Source: Actinotalea solisilvae (GTDB lineage: Bacteria; Actinomycetota; Actinomycetes; Actinomycetales; Cellulomonadaceae). Taken from it: a DNA stretch of 64,000 nt. Under the pieces are notes generated by a model. That model did not search any database. It was not told the DNA's origin and saw only the letters and a program-made list of their open reading frames with translations. A program made the position numbers and the translations under genes. The stretch is from positions 21,442 to 85,441 of the forward strand of contig NZ_JADDKQ010000023.1 of the NCBI RefSeq assembly GCF_016464425.1. Reading direction: 5' to 3'. Positions 52,023 to 60,634 of this stretch are shown here, one piece after another; position 1 is the stretch's first letter; each line of letters begins with the position of its first letter.

Positions 52023-53417
52023 TCATGCCTCCGGGCCCCCGCTCACGCCGGCGGGCGCCGCGACGACGTCGACGACCCCTCGGTACATGCCCATCGCGCA
52101 CGAGTAGTGCAGCCGGCCCGTCTCCTGCGGCGTGAACTCGAAGACGTTGACCCCCGGCTCGAGGAGGACCGTCGACAGCCCCAGGTCGGGCGCGTAGAGC
52201 GCGCTCGCGCATCCGGGGGTGACGGAGTCCACCTCCCACCGGACCGGGACCCCGACGCGGACCGTGGCCACCGCGGGCGCGTAGCCCGCGCCGTCCTGGA
52301 CGGTGCGCACGACCTGGACGCCGTCCTCGAGCGGCGCGAGCGGCGCGGACGCCGCCCCCGCCGTCGCGGCCGCGGGCGCGACGAGGCCGGGCGCGAGGAC
52401 GGTGACCGCGCCGGCGACGTTGACCGCCGCGAACGCGAGGACCGCCACGCCGGCGACGCGCAGCACCCGCGGGGCGAGCGCGCCGCGCGCGGCCGCGGTG
52501 AGACCCGCGAGCCCGAGCAGCCCCGGCGCGGTGCCGCACGCGAACGCGGTCATGACGAGCGCCGCGCGGAGCGGGTCGGCCGTCGAGACCGCGTAGAGCT
52601 GGACGACCTGGGTGATGCCGCACGGCAGCAGGAACGTGGTGGCACCGAGGAGGGCGGCGCGGGCGTCGGGCCCGAGGCGCCGCCCCGCGGGCGCGTCGCC
52701 GTCGAGCCCCAGCCGCGAGGCGAGGCCCGCCGGGAGGGCCGGGACCAGGGTGGTCAGCCGGGGCGACACGGCCGTGAGCTGGAGCCCGAGCGCGACCATC
52801 GCGGCCGAGACGACGAGGGTCACGAGGGCGACCGCGCCGCCGCTCAGCCGGACGGCGCTGCCGAGGACCCCGAGCAGGGCGCCGCCCGCGGCGAACCCCG
52901 CGACCCGACCCGCACCGAAGAGGAGGTGCGGTCGCAGGCGCCGCGCGAGCGGCGCGTCGGGCCGCTGCTGCGCGCCGCGCGCGGCGACGCCCAGCACGAT
53001 CCCGCCCACGAGTGCCATGCACGTGGAGAAGCCCGCGGTCACGCCCAGCCCGACGACGAGGAGCAGGCCGCCCGTCCCGAGCGTGCCCCCGAGCCGCGCC
53101 GGGTCGGTCCAGCCCGTCGCGTGCGCGACGGCGACGAGGCCGACGAGGACCACGGCCGCCACGGCGACGTCCGCCCACACGCGGCTGTCGCGCGAGAGCC
53201 AGGCGCGCGTGTCCTCGCCGACCTCGTACCCGGCTCCCGCGACCGCCTGGACCAGCAGGCGGCGGGGGACCCGTCCGGTGGTGCGCACGCGCGCCCGGCC
53301 GCGCGTGCTCGAGACGCGCGCCTCCGCGACGCCCGGCACGCGCCGCAGCGCGGCGCGCACGCGGACCTCGCACGCCCGGCACGTCATGCCGCGCACGGGC
53401 AGGTCGATGTCTGCCAT
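52023..53417 (-). CDS. HMA-TauE/SafE-cupredoxin fusion membrane protein
   Basis: 464 residues in three parts. An N-terminal HMA domain has the metal motif MTCRAC (C13, C16). Several helices of the SafE/DsbD-like family follow (about 80-350), with TAGFSTCMALVGG and LLGATTFLLPCGITQ, the pair of Cys seen in this family. A C-terminal cupredoxin-like domain ends HYSCAMGMYRGVV, with potential Cu ligands Cys, Met and His. It probably carries or exports copper, or supplies it for cuproenzyme assembly. ATG at 53417 has GGAG seven bases upstream. A -10-like TAGCGT lies on the minus strand at 53461-53466. Confidence 0.8.
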   Translation of the reverse strand: MADIDLPVRGMTCRACEVRVRAALRRVPGVAEARVSSTRGRARVRTTGRVPRRLLVQAVAGAGYEVGEDTRAWLSRDSRVWADVAVAAVVLVGLVAVAHATGWTDPARLGGTLGTGGLLLVVGLGVTAGFSTCMALVGGIVLGVAARGAQQRPDAPLARRLRPHLLFGAGRVAGFAAGGALLGVLGSAVRLSGGAVALVTLVVSAAMVALGLQLTAVSPRLTTLVPALPAGLASRLGLDGDAPAGRRLGPDARAALLGATTFLLPCGITQVVQLYAVSTADPLRAALVMTAFACGTAPGLLGLAGLTAAARGALAPRVLRVAGVAVLAFAAVNVAGAVTVLAPGLVAPAAATAGAASAPLAPLEDGVQVVRTVQDGAGYAPAVATVRVGVPVRWEVDSVTPGCASALYAPDLGLSTVLLEPGVNVFEFTPQETGRLHYSCAMGMYRGVVDVVAAPAGVSGGPEA

Positions 53418-53565
53418 GGAGTGCTCCTCGGCCGGCGGCCCAGGTGCCGGCGCTGCGCCCACGCTAGGCGCTCCCGGCGTCCCGACCGAGGGACCAACGG
53501 CCGGGAGGATCGGGCCCGCGCGAACCTGTCACGTCCGGGCAGGCCCTGCCGATGGGGGTCCCGAG

Positions 53566-55917
53566 ATGAGTGACGCACACCCCACCCCCGAGGCCGCCGG
53601 CCCGCCGCCGCACCGCGCGCCCCTCGCGTCCGGCGCGCCCGGCACGCCGGGCACGGCCGGCGGGGGGACGCCGGGTGGCGAGGTCGCCGCGCTGCGCGCG
53701 CAGCTCACCGACCTCCAGGACGCGGCTGCGGACCTCGTCGGCGCCGACGACGCCGACACCGTCCTCGCGCGCCTGCGCGACCGCGCCGCGGCCGCGGTGC
53801 TCTCGACGGCGTGCGTCGTCGTCGCCGACGCTCGCGACGGGCGGCCGCCGGTCGTGCACGCGCGCGGCCTGGCCGCCGTGCGGGTCGCCGCCCTCGCGGA
53901 CGCGCTGCTGGCCGGCGAGGAGCCCGAGGCCGGTGCCGTCGTCGTCGAGATCGCCTCCGCGCGCCGGCACCACGGCTGGATCGCGGTGCTCGGCACGGCT
54001 GCCGGGCGCTGCCCGCGGGACGAGCACGACCGCCCGCTGCTCCAGGCGTACGCGCGGCACGCCGCCGCGGGCCTCGACCTGCTCGACGCGCTCGAGGACA
54101 GCCGCCGGGAGGCCGGCCGGGCGCATGAGCTCCTCGCGCTCGCGCACGGCCTGGCGACAGCGCCGGACGCCCAGGCGGTCGCGACCGTCGTCGCGGAGGC
54201 GGTCCCCGCGATCGTCGGCAGCGACGGCGCGTCCCTCATGCTCTGGGACCCGGCGCGCGGCGCGCTGCGCACCGTCGCGACCGCGGGGATGACCCCGGAG
54301 CAGGCCGAGCTGCTGCGCGGCGCCGAGATCAGCGCCGACTCGATCCCCGAGGTCGTCGACCTCATCACGCGCCGGAGGCCGCTGCTGCTCGACGCCGACC
54401 GGGTGAGCCGTCCCCTGTCCGCGCTGCTCGGGGCCGTGGGTGCGCGCTCGCTCGTCGTCGTGCCGCTCGTCGGCGACGGGGCGCTGCTCGGGATCGTCAC
54501 GGCGAGCTGGCGGGGCCGCTCGGCCCAGCCCTCCGCCGAGGACGTGCTGCACCGGTGCACGGGCGTCGCCGACCACGCCGCCACCGCGCTGCAGAACGCG
54601 CGGCTCCTCGAGACCGTGCGCCACCAGGCCCTGCACGACGCGCTCACCGGCCTGCCCAACCGCGTCCTGTTCACCAGCGAGCTCGAGGACGGGCTCCGGC
54701 GCGTCGCCCCGGGACACCCGACCGCTGTGCTCTTCTGCGACGTCGACCGCTTCAAGACCGTCAACGACCAGCTCGGGCACGCCGCGGGCGACGAGCTGCT
54801 GCGCCAGGTCGCCGCGCGCCTGCGGGGCGAGCTGCGCCCCGCCGACGTCGTCGGCCGGCTCAGCGGGGACGAGTTCGCGGTGCGCCTCGCCGACGCGGAC
54901 GAGCAGACGGCGGTGGCCGTCGCGCGCCGGATCGTCGACGCGCTCGACCAGCCCTTCCGCATCGAGGGCCGCGAGGTCCGGATCACCGTGAGCGTGGGCG
55001 TCGCGGTCCACGTGGGGGCCGACGGGCGCGGCGAGCGCCTCGTCGCCGCCGCCGACGCCGCGATGTACGAGGCCAAGGAGCGCGGGCGCAACCAGGTCGC
55101 CGTCGCGGGCGCCGTGCCCGGGGCGCGCGTCGTGCCCTCGCTCGAGGCCGAGCTCGCGGGCGCCGTCGAGAGCGGTCAGCTCCGCCTGTACTACCAGCCC
55201 GTGCTCGACGTCGGCTCGAGCGGGCTCGACGTCGTCGGCGCCGAGGCGCTGCTGCGCTGGGCGCACCCGCGCCTCGGCCTGCTCGGACCGGCCGCGTTCC
55301 TGCCCCTCGCCGAGGAGTCGGGGCTCGTGTCGCGCCTCGACCTGTGGGCGGTGCGTGCCGCGTGCGCGGCGCTCGCGAGCTGGCCGCAGGCCGTGGGCAC
55401 GGTGCCGCTGCGCGTCGCCGTCAACCTCGCGAGCCGCACCCTCCTCGACCCCGACCTCGTCCCGACCGTGCGCACCGCGCTCGCCGAGAACGGCGTGAGC
55501 GGCGACCAGCTGCACCTCGAGCTCGTCGAGAGCCGGGCGCTCGCGGACCTGCCCGGCGTCGTCGAGCGGCTCGTCGAGCTGCGTCGGCTCGGCGTGCGCA
55601 TCTCGCTCGACGACTTCGGCACGGGCTACTCGACCCTCACCTGGCTCCAGTCGCTCCCGATCGACCAGATCAAGATCGACCGCAGCTTCGTCAAGCGGCT
55701 CACGACCGACGTCGCGTCGGCCGCCGTCGTGCGCGGCGTCATGGCCCTCGCGCGCGAGCTCGACATCGAGGTCATCGCCGAGGGCGTCGAGGAGCAGGGG
55801 CAGCTGGCGATGCTGCAGGACCTCGGGTGCTCGATGGCCCAGGGATACCTGCTCGGCCGCCCCGGGCCCGCGCTCGAGCTGCGGGTCGCCGACGGCCTCG
55901 GCTCCGCCGGCCGCTGA
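53566..55917 (+). CDS. GAF-GGDEF-EAL c-di-GMP protein
   Basis: 783 residues, soluble. A coiled segment ALRAQLTDLQDAAADLVG (about 45-62) precedes two GAF-like regions (about 60-340). The GGDEF domain has DALTGLPNRVLF and the active-site SGDEF (433-437), and the EAL domain keeps EAL (560-562), VNLASR, LDDFGTGYST, IKIDRSFV, IAEGVE and MAQGYLLGRP. Both catalytic sets look intact, so it may be bifunctional. It is a tandem paralogue of the next gene, almost the same length and motif spacing. GCCGATG at 53548-53554 lies 11 bases ahead of the ATG. Confidence 0.9.
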   Translation: MSDAHPTPEAAGPPPHRAPLASGAPGTPGTAGGGTPGGEVAALRAQLTDLQDAAADLVGADDADTVLARLRDRAAAAVLSTACVVVADARDGRPPVVHARGLAAVRVAALADALLAGEEPEAGAVVVEIASARRHHGWIAVLGTAAGRCPRDEHDRPLLQAYARHAAAGLDLLDALEDSRREAGRAHELLALAHGLATAPDAQAVATVVAEAVPAIVGSDGASLMLWDPARGALRTVATAGMTPEQAELLRGAEISADSIPEVVDLITRRRPLLLDADRVSRPLSALLGAVGARSLVVVPLVGDGALLGIVTASWRGRSAQPSAEDVLHRCTGVADHAATALQNARLLETVRHQALHDALTGLPNRVLFTSELEDGLRRVAPGHPTAVLFCDVDRFKTVNDQLGHAAGDELLRQVAARLRGELRPADVVGRLSGDEFAVRLADADEQTAVAVARRIVDALDQPFRIEGREVRITVSVGVAVHVGADGRGERLVAAADAAMYEAKERGRNQVAVAGAVPGARVVPSLEAELAGAVESGQLRLYYQPVLDVGSSGLDVVGAEALLRWAHPRLGLLGPAAFLPLAEESGLVSRLDLWAVRAACAALASWPQAVGTVPLRVAVNLASRTLLDPDLVPTVRTALAENGVSGDQLHLELVESRALADLPGVVERLVELRRLGVRISLDDFGTGYSTLTWLQSLPIDQIKIDRSFVKRLTTDVASAAVVRGVMALARELDIEVIAEGVEEQGQLAMLQDLGCSMAQGYLLGRPGPALELRVADGLGSAGR

Positions 55918-55997
55918 CGTGCCGGGCGCCTGCCCGGGTCCGGGTGCGCTCGCGTTCGCCCGTCCGGCCCAGCGGGTGAAGATCACCGGCCCGGGAT

Positions 55998-56025
55998 CCT
56001 TGAGGTCGGCCGTGTCCGGCCGATG
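55998..56025 (+). promoter_or_regulatory. Candidate sigma-28-like promoter of the second GGDEF/EAL gene
   Basis: CCTTGAGG (55998-56005), a 13-base spacer and GCCGATG (56019-56025) match the arrangement at 13611-13638 base for base in spacing. GCCGATGGGG also stands before the ATG of the preceding paralogue (53548-53557), 11 bases from it, as here. The assignment to FliA/WhiG is inference. Confidence 0.3.
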
Positions 56026-56036
56026 GGGCGGGTGAC

Positions 56037-58436
56037 ATGGGACCTGCACAGACCCGCGACGCGGGCACCACAGCGGGCCGGGTGCCGTCGCCCCGCGCCG
56101 ACGCCGGCGAGGCGCTGCCCGACGGCGGCCGCCGCTCCCTGCTGCCCCGCGGGCGTCGCGAGCGCGAGCTGGAGGCGGAGAACGCGGCGCTGCGCGCGCA
56201 GCTCGAGGAGCTGCGGCAGGCGGCGTCCGACCTCGTCGGGAGCGACGACGTCGAGACCGTGCTCCAGCGTGTGGTCGACCGCGCCGCGTCGGCCGGGCTG
56301 ACGTCGGCGGCCCTGCTCGTCGTCGACGCGCCCGACGGGACGCCGCTGTGGCGCGCGCACGGCCTCCAGCGGCCGGAGGCGGCGCAGCTCGCCGTCCGCG
56401 TGCGCCGCGGCGAGGACCTCGGCGTCGGCGCCGTCGTGGCCGACGTCGTCTCGACGCGCCGTGCGCACGGCCGCCTCGTCGCGTTCTACCCGGGCGCCGA
56501 CGCCGCGGCGCAGGGCCACTTCCTCGTCGAGGCGTGCGCACAGCACGCCGCGGCCGCGCTCGACCTCCTCGCGGCGGTCGACGAGAACCGCACCGAGGCG
56601 CACCGCGCGACGGCGCTCCTGCGGCTCGCGCACGACCTCGCCGTCGCCGAGGACGCCACCGCCGTCGCGCAGGTGACGGCGGACGCGCTACCGCGCATCG
56701 TCGGCAGCCGGACCGCCGCGGTGCTCCTGCCCGAGCCCGGCGCCGAGGCGCTCGTGCCCGTCGCGACGAGCGGCCTGGGGGAGGACCGGCGCGGCTGGCT
56801 CACGGGCGTCCGCCTGCGGTTCGCGGCGCTGCCCGAGCTCGCGCCGCTCGCGCAGCGGCGCGAGCCCGTCCTGCTGACGTCGGGCGCCGCGAGCCCCGTG
56901 CTGGCCGACCTCATGACGCGCATGGGGCTCACCGCGATGCTCGCGGCGCCCCTGCTGGCGGGGGAGGCGCTCATGGGCATCGTGCTCGTCGGGTGGGACG
57001 GCGACGCGCGCTCGGTCGAGCTCGACGAGGCGCGCGTGCGGGTCCTCGGCGCGACCGACCAGGCCGCGACCGCGCTGCAGAACACGCGCCTGCTCGCGAC
57101 GGTGCGGCACCAGTCGCTCCACGACGCGCTCACCACGCTGCCCAACCGCGTGCTGTTCGCGCGGTCGCTCGACGCCACCCTGCGCCGTGCGGGCGCGGGC
57201 GTCGGCACGTGCGTCCTGTTCTGCGACCTCGACAGCTTCAAGCGCGTCAACGACGAGCTGGGCCACGCCGCGGGCGACGAGCTGCTGCGCCAGGTCGCCC
57301 AGCGCATCCGCACCCAGGTGCGCGGCGGCGACGTCGTCGCGCGGCTCAGCGGGGACGAGTTCGCGGTCGCGCTCGTGGGGACGCAGGAGGAGGCGCTCAT
57401 CGTCGCTCAGCGCATCGTCTCCGCGCTCGAGCAGCCCTTCCGCCTCGAGGGTCGTGACGTGCGCGTCACGACGAGCGTCGGCGTCTGCGCGCACGTGGGT
57501 CCCGACGGCCAGGGCGACCGCATGCTCGCGGCGGCCGACCAGGCGATGTACGGCGCCAAGCAGCGCGGGCGCAACCAGGTCGTCGTCGCGGACGACCTCG
57601 AGCGCGGGCCGGTGGTGCCGTCGCTCGAGGCCGAGCTCGCCGAGGCCGTGGGTGCGGACCAGCTGCGCCTGTTCTTCCAGCCCCTCGTGGGCGTCGAGGC
57701 GACCGGGTGCGCCGTGCGCGGCGCCGAGGCGCTCCTGCGCTGGGCGCACCCGCGGCTCGGCCTCCTCGCGCCGGCGTCCTTCCTCCCGCTCGCGGAGGAG
57801 ACCGGCCTCATCACCGAGCTCGACCTGTGGGCGGTGGACGCCGCGTGCGCCGCGCTCGCCGACGAGTCCCGCGCGGGCGGGACGCTGCGCGTCGCGGTCA
57901 ACCTCTCCTCGCGCACGCTCGTCGACCCGCGCCTCGTGCCCGCGGTGCACGCCGCGCTCACGGCGCACGGGATCGAGCCGTCGCGCCTGCACCTCGAGGT
58001 CGTCGAGAGCAGCGCGCTGCGGGACCTGCCCGGCGTCGTGGACGCGATGCGGCGGCTGCGGGAGCTCGGCGTGCGCATGGCGCTCGACGACTTCGGCACG
58101 GGCTACTCCACGCTCGCGTGGCTGCACTCGCTGCCCGTGGACCAGATCAAGATCGACCGCAGCTTCGTCGCGCGGCTGCACACGGACCCCGCCTCGCTCG
58201 CCGTCGTGCGCGCGGTCCTGGGACTCGCCCACGAGCTCGGGATCGAGGTCGTCGCCGAGGGCGTCGAGGAGGAGGCGCAGCTCGCGGCGCTGCGCGAGGC
58301 GGGGTGCGGGATGGTGCAGGGCTACCTGCTCGGCCGGCCGGCGCCCGCGTTCCGCAACGAGCTCGACGACCACTTCCCCGTCGTGCCGCGCCAGCGCAGC
58401 GGCCGTCACCAGCTCTCGGCGGCGCAGGTCCCCTGA
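56037..58436 (+). CDS. GAF-GGDEF-EAL c-di-GMP protein (tandem paralogue)
   Basis: 799 residues, the sister of the gene at 53566-55917. A coiled segment ELEAENAALRAQLEELRQAA (44-63) is followed by GAF-like sensor regions. GGDEF: DALTTLPNRVLFARSL, DLDSFKRVNDELGHAAGDELL and SGDEF (438-442). EAL: EALLRW (564-569), VNLSSR, DDFGTGYST, IKIDRSFV, VAEGVE and MVQGYLLGRP, all retained. The sequence FFQPLV replaces the usual YQP near the EAL start. ATG at 56037. Confidence 0.9.
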   Translation: MGPAQTRDAGTTAGRVPSPRADAGEALPDGGRRSLLPRGRRERELEAENAALRAQLEELRQAASDLVGSDDVETVLQRVVDRAASAGLTSAALLVVDAPDGTPLWRAHGLQRPEAAQLAVRVRRGEDLGVGAVVADVVSTRRAHGRLVAFYPGADAAAQGHFLVEACAQHAAAALDLLAAVDENRTEAHRATALLRLAHDLAVAEDATAVAQVTADALPRIVGSRTAAVLLPEPGAEALVPVATSGLGEDRRGWLTGVRLRFAALPELAPLAQRREPVLLTSGAASPVLADLMTRMGLTAMLAAPLLAGEALMGIVLVGWDGDARSVELDEARVRVLGATDQAATALQNTRLLATVRHQSLHDALTTLPNRVLFARSLDATLRRAGAGVGTCVLFCDLDSFKRVNDELGHAAGDELLRQVAQRIRTQVRGGDVVARLSGDEFAVALVGTQEEALIVAQRIVSALEQPFRLEGRDVRVTTSVGVCAHVGPDGQGDRMLAAADQAMYGAKQRGRNQVVVADDLERGPVVPSLEAELAEAVGADQLRLFFQPLVGVEATGCAVRGAEALLRWAHPRLGLLAPASFLPLAEETGLITELDLWAVDAACAALADESRAGGTLRVAVNLSSRTLVDPRLVPAVHAALTAHGIEPSRLHLEVVESSALRDLPGVVDAMRRLRELGVRMALDDFGTGYSTLAWLHSLPVDQIKIDRSFVARLHTDPASLAVVRAVLGLAHELGIEVVAEGVEEEAQLAALREAGCGMVQGYLLGRPAPAFRNELDDHFPVVPRQRSGRHQLSAAQVP

Positions 58437-58458
58437 CGTCGGCGAGAGGCCGACCCCG

Positions 58459-59004
58459 TCAGGGCGCCGCGGTGCCGTCCTCGAGCTCGTCGGGCTTGCG
58501 CGCGTGCCGCCGGACCAGCACGGCGGGGAGGGCGAACCACGCCAGGACCAGGAACAGCAGCAGGCCGCCCGCCACGGCGAACGCCGCGACGTGGCTGACG
58601 ACGACGTCGACCACGAGGAGCACGACGCCCGCGACGACGAGGGACAGCGTGACGAGCCCGACGCGCATGAACAGGTCGGCGCTGCGTACGAGCGACGACT
58701 TCGCGCGGCGCCGGAAGAGCCAGCGGTGGAGGCTCACCGGCGCGACCATGAGGCCCGTCGTCACCGCGGCGAGGACCACGAGCACGAGGTAGAGGAGCTT
58801 CTGGGTCGACGTCAGCTCCGTGAAGCGCTGCTGGAACGGCACGGTGAGCAGGAAGCCGGTGAGGATCTGGATGCCGGTCTGCGTGACGCGCAGCTCCTGG
58901 AGGATCTCGTTCCAGTTGCGGTCGAGCTTCTCGATCGGCGTCTCGCGCCGCCCGTCCGGGCCGGGGGTGCGCAGGTCGTCGTCGACGCGGTGGGGGGAGG
59001 CCAT
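58459..59004 (-). CDS. DUF6328 membrane protein
   Basis: 181 residues (ATG at 59004, GTG at 59010 possible). A conserved LDRNWNEILQELRVTQTGIQILTGF start, then LTVPFQQRFTELTSTQKLLYL, followed by four hydrophobic helices. This is the DUF6328 pattern, found in many actinobacteria with no known function. The C-terminal tail is basic then acidic. It faces the GGDEF/EAL gene convergently, with only 22 bases between. Confidence 0.8.
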   Translation of the reverse strand: MASPHRVDDDLRTPGPDGRRETPIEKLDRNWNEILQELRVTQTGIQILTGFLLTVPFQQRFTELTSTQKLLYLVLVVLAAVTTGLMVAPVSLHRWLFRRRAKSSLVRSADLFMRVGLVTLSLVVAGVVLLVVDVVVSHVAAFAVAGGLLLFLVLAWFALPAVLVRRHARKPDELEDGTAAP

Positions 59005-59396
59005 GGCCACATCGTGGCGGAGGGCGCGATGGTCCGCGCGCGGTGCGTGGGCGGGGCGCGAGATCTCGCGCGGCGGGCAGAAGTGCGCCCCCGCCCACCG
59101 AGGTGGACGGGGGCGTGCGACCGCGTCTCACCCGCACAAGGTGTGGCGCGCATCATCGACCCCGCTGGGGCCGGGTCGCCGCTCTCGCGGTGACCTGGAG
59201 GCTTGAAGAGACCATAGACCGGCCATGACCCTCGCGCACCAGGGACGACGAAATCCGTGGTGGGGCCTGCCGCGGGTCAGGTGGGCCCCACGGGATCGCA
59301 ACGGTTCGTCCCGAGGCGTGGCCAGCCGAGGGCCGTCCTGCGACCCCCGCGCGGGTCGCGGCCCGAGACGCCGGCGTCGGCCTCGCTCTTGGGGCC
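59005..59396. other. 392-base gap between DUF6328 and NYN genes
   Basis: The gap holds two hairpins and no credible gene. The stem at 59086-59115 is 13 bases with one mismatch (CGCCCCCG-c-CCACC paired with its complement around GA). The one at 59340-59359 is annotated separately as the likely NYN terminator. A plus-strand frame at 59225-59428 is Arg-rich and unlikely to be real. The rest shows nothing I can name. Confidence 0.5.
59340..59359 (-). terminator. Hairpin downstream of the NYN gene
   Basis: GCGACCC (59340-59346) pairs with GGGTCGC (59353-59359) around a 6-base loop, 37 bases beyond the NYN-domain stop on the minus strand. A short but perfect stem. Confidence 0.4.
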
Positions 59397-59969
59397 TCAG
59401 AGGTAGCGCGTCGGGTCGAACTCGGTGAGCGGGATGATCCGCAGGCGCGGCAGGCGCACGTTGAACGCGCGCACGTCGGACTCGAGGTCGAACACCTCGA
59501 GCCCGCCGTCGGTGAGCTGCTGGAGCGCCGTGCTCGTGAACTCCTTGAAGGCGAGCATCCCGACGTTGCGGCCCGGGCCGAGGAGGGCGGCGAGCTGGGG
59601 CGCGAAGTCGCCGTCGTGGCTCGCGAGGAGCACGTCCCCGCCGCGGTCGGCGAGCGCGTCGAGCGTGCGCTGGATGCCGATGTCGACGACCTTCTCGTGC
59701 GCCTCGCCCGCGAGGGGGATCGGCTGGAAGCCGATGGCGACGAGCGCCTGGACGAACGACATCGGCATCGTGCCGTTGGACGCGTTGAGGAAGAACAGGC
59801 CCTTGACGTCGTCGCCGTCCCAGACCGTGCGGGCGAACTCCAGCACGCGCTCCCAGCGCGGGCGCTCCTCGGGCGACGGGCGGGCGCCGAGGATCGAGCC
59901 GCCGAGCGTGGCGTCGATGTTCTCGCCGTCGACGAGCAGGTAGGTCGTCCGCGTCGCCGGTTCGCTCAC
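59397..59969 (-). CDS. NYN-domain (LabA-like) putative nuclease
   Basis: 190 residues, one NYN/PIN-like domain. TYLLVDGENIDATLGG has the first Asp, GDDVKGLFFLNASNG, HEKVVDIGIQRTLDAL and LASHDGDFAPQL provide the remaining acidic residues of the metal centre. Relatives cleave RNA, but the target is unknown. GTG at 59969 lies six bases after TAGGCT, suggesting a leaderless message. The final IIPLTEFDPTRYL is conserved in close relatives. Confidence 0.85.
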   Translation of the reverse strand: MSEPATRTTYLLVDGENIDATLGGSILGARPSPEERPRWERVLEFARTVWDGDDVKGLFFLNASNGTMPMSFVQALVAIGFQPIPLAGEAHEKVVDIGIQRTLDALADRGGDVLLASHDGDFAPQLAALLGPGRNVGMLAFKEFTSTALQQLTDGGLEVFDLESDVRAFNVRLPRLRIIPLTEFDPTRYL

Positions 59970-60082
59970 GGCCCGAGCCTAGGTGCCGGGACCCGCGGAT
60001 TCACCCCCAACGTCCGGGTGTCGGCGCGCGTTGTGTGGTCGGGTGTCGGCGACGACCGGCGCGACGGACGAGAGGGACGTGC

Positions 60083-60634
60083 GTGAGCGAGTGGCGAGCG
60101 GTGCTGGAGGCGGTGATCCGGGAACGGCGCCCAGCCCTGGTGGGGTACGCGTGCCTGTTCGTCCGGGACCGGTCGGCGGCGGAGGACCTGGTGCAGGAGG
60201 CGCTCGTGCGCACGTTCGCACGGCGACGGACGTTCGGCGACGTGCACCAGGCGGAGGGCTACGCGCGGCAGGCGATCCGCACCGCGTTCCTCGACCAGGC
60301 GCGCAAGGACACGACCTGGCGCTCCAGGCGTCACCTCTTCTCCGACGACGCCGCGGCGCGGGGACCCGAGAGCGCCGCCGGCGCCTCGGTGGACGTGCGC
60401 GCCGCGCTCGCGACGCTGAGCCCGCGGGAGCGGGCGTGCGTCGTCCTGCGCTTCTTCGACGACCTCACGGTTGCCGACATCGCCGCGCACCTCGGTGTCG
60501 GCGAGGGCGCCGTCAAGCGCTACCTGCACGACGGCGCCGCCAAGCTCCGCGTGAGCCTGGCCGTCGAGATCGCGGACGACGAGATCGGCGGCGCCGCCGC
60601 CACCCTGACGATCATCCCCGGGAGGGCATCGTGA
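60083..60634 (+). CDS. ECF sigma factor (SigE family)
   Basis: 183 residues. Region 2 is RDRSAAEDLVQEALVRTF (about 29-46), and region 4 is LSPRERACVVLRFFDDLTVADIAAHLGVG, ending EGAVKRYLHDGAAKLR. GTG at 60083 has GAGGG seven bases upstream; a longer frame to 60035 has no such site. The next gene overlaps by GTGA and is presumably its regulator or target. No zinc-type anti-sigma is adjacent. Confidence 0.88.
   Translation: MSEWRAVLEAVIRERRPALVGYACLFVRDRSAAEDLVQEALVRTFARRRTFGDVHQAEGYARQAIRTAFLDQARKDTTWRSRRHLFSDDAAARGPESAAGASVDVRAALATLSPRERACVVLRFFDDLTVADIAAHLGVGEGAVKRYLHDGAAKLRVSLAVEIADDEIGGAAATLTIIPGRAS

Noticed and set aside
53464..56541. Antisense frame (1025 codons) opposite the GGDEF/EAL gene
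   Set aside because: No motif and composition typical of antisense high-GC frames.
59225..59428. Possible small plus-strand protein between DUF6328 and NYN genes
   Set aside because: Extremely Arg-rich, no Shine-Dalgarno site, and overlaps the end of the NYN gene.
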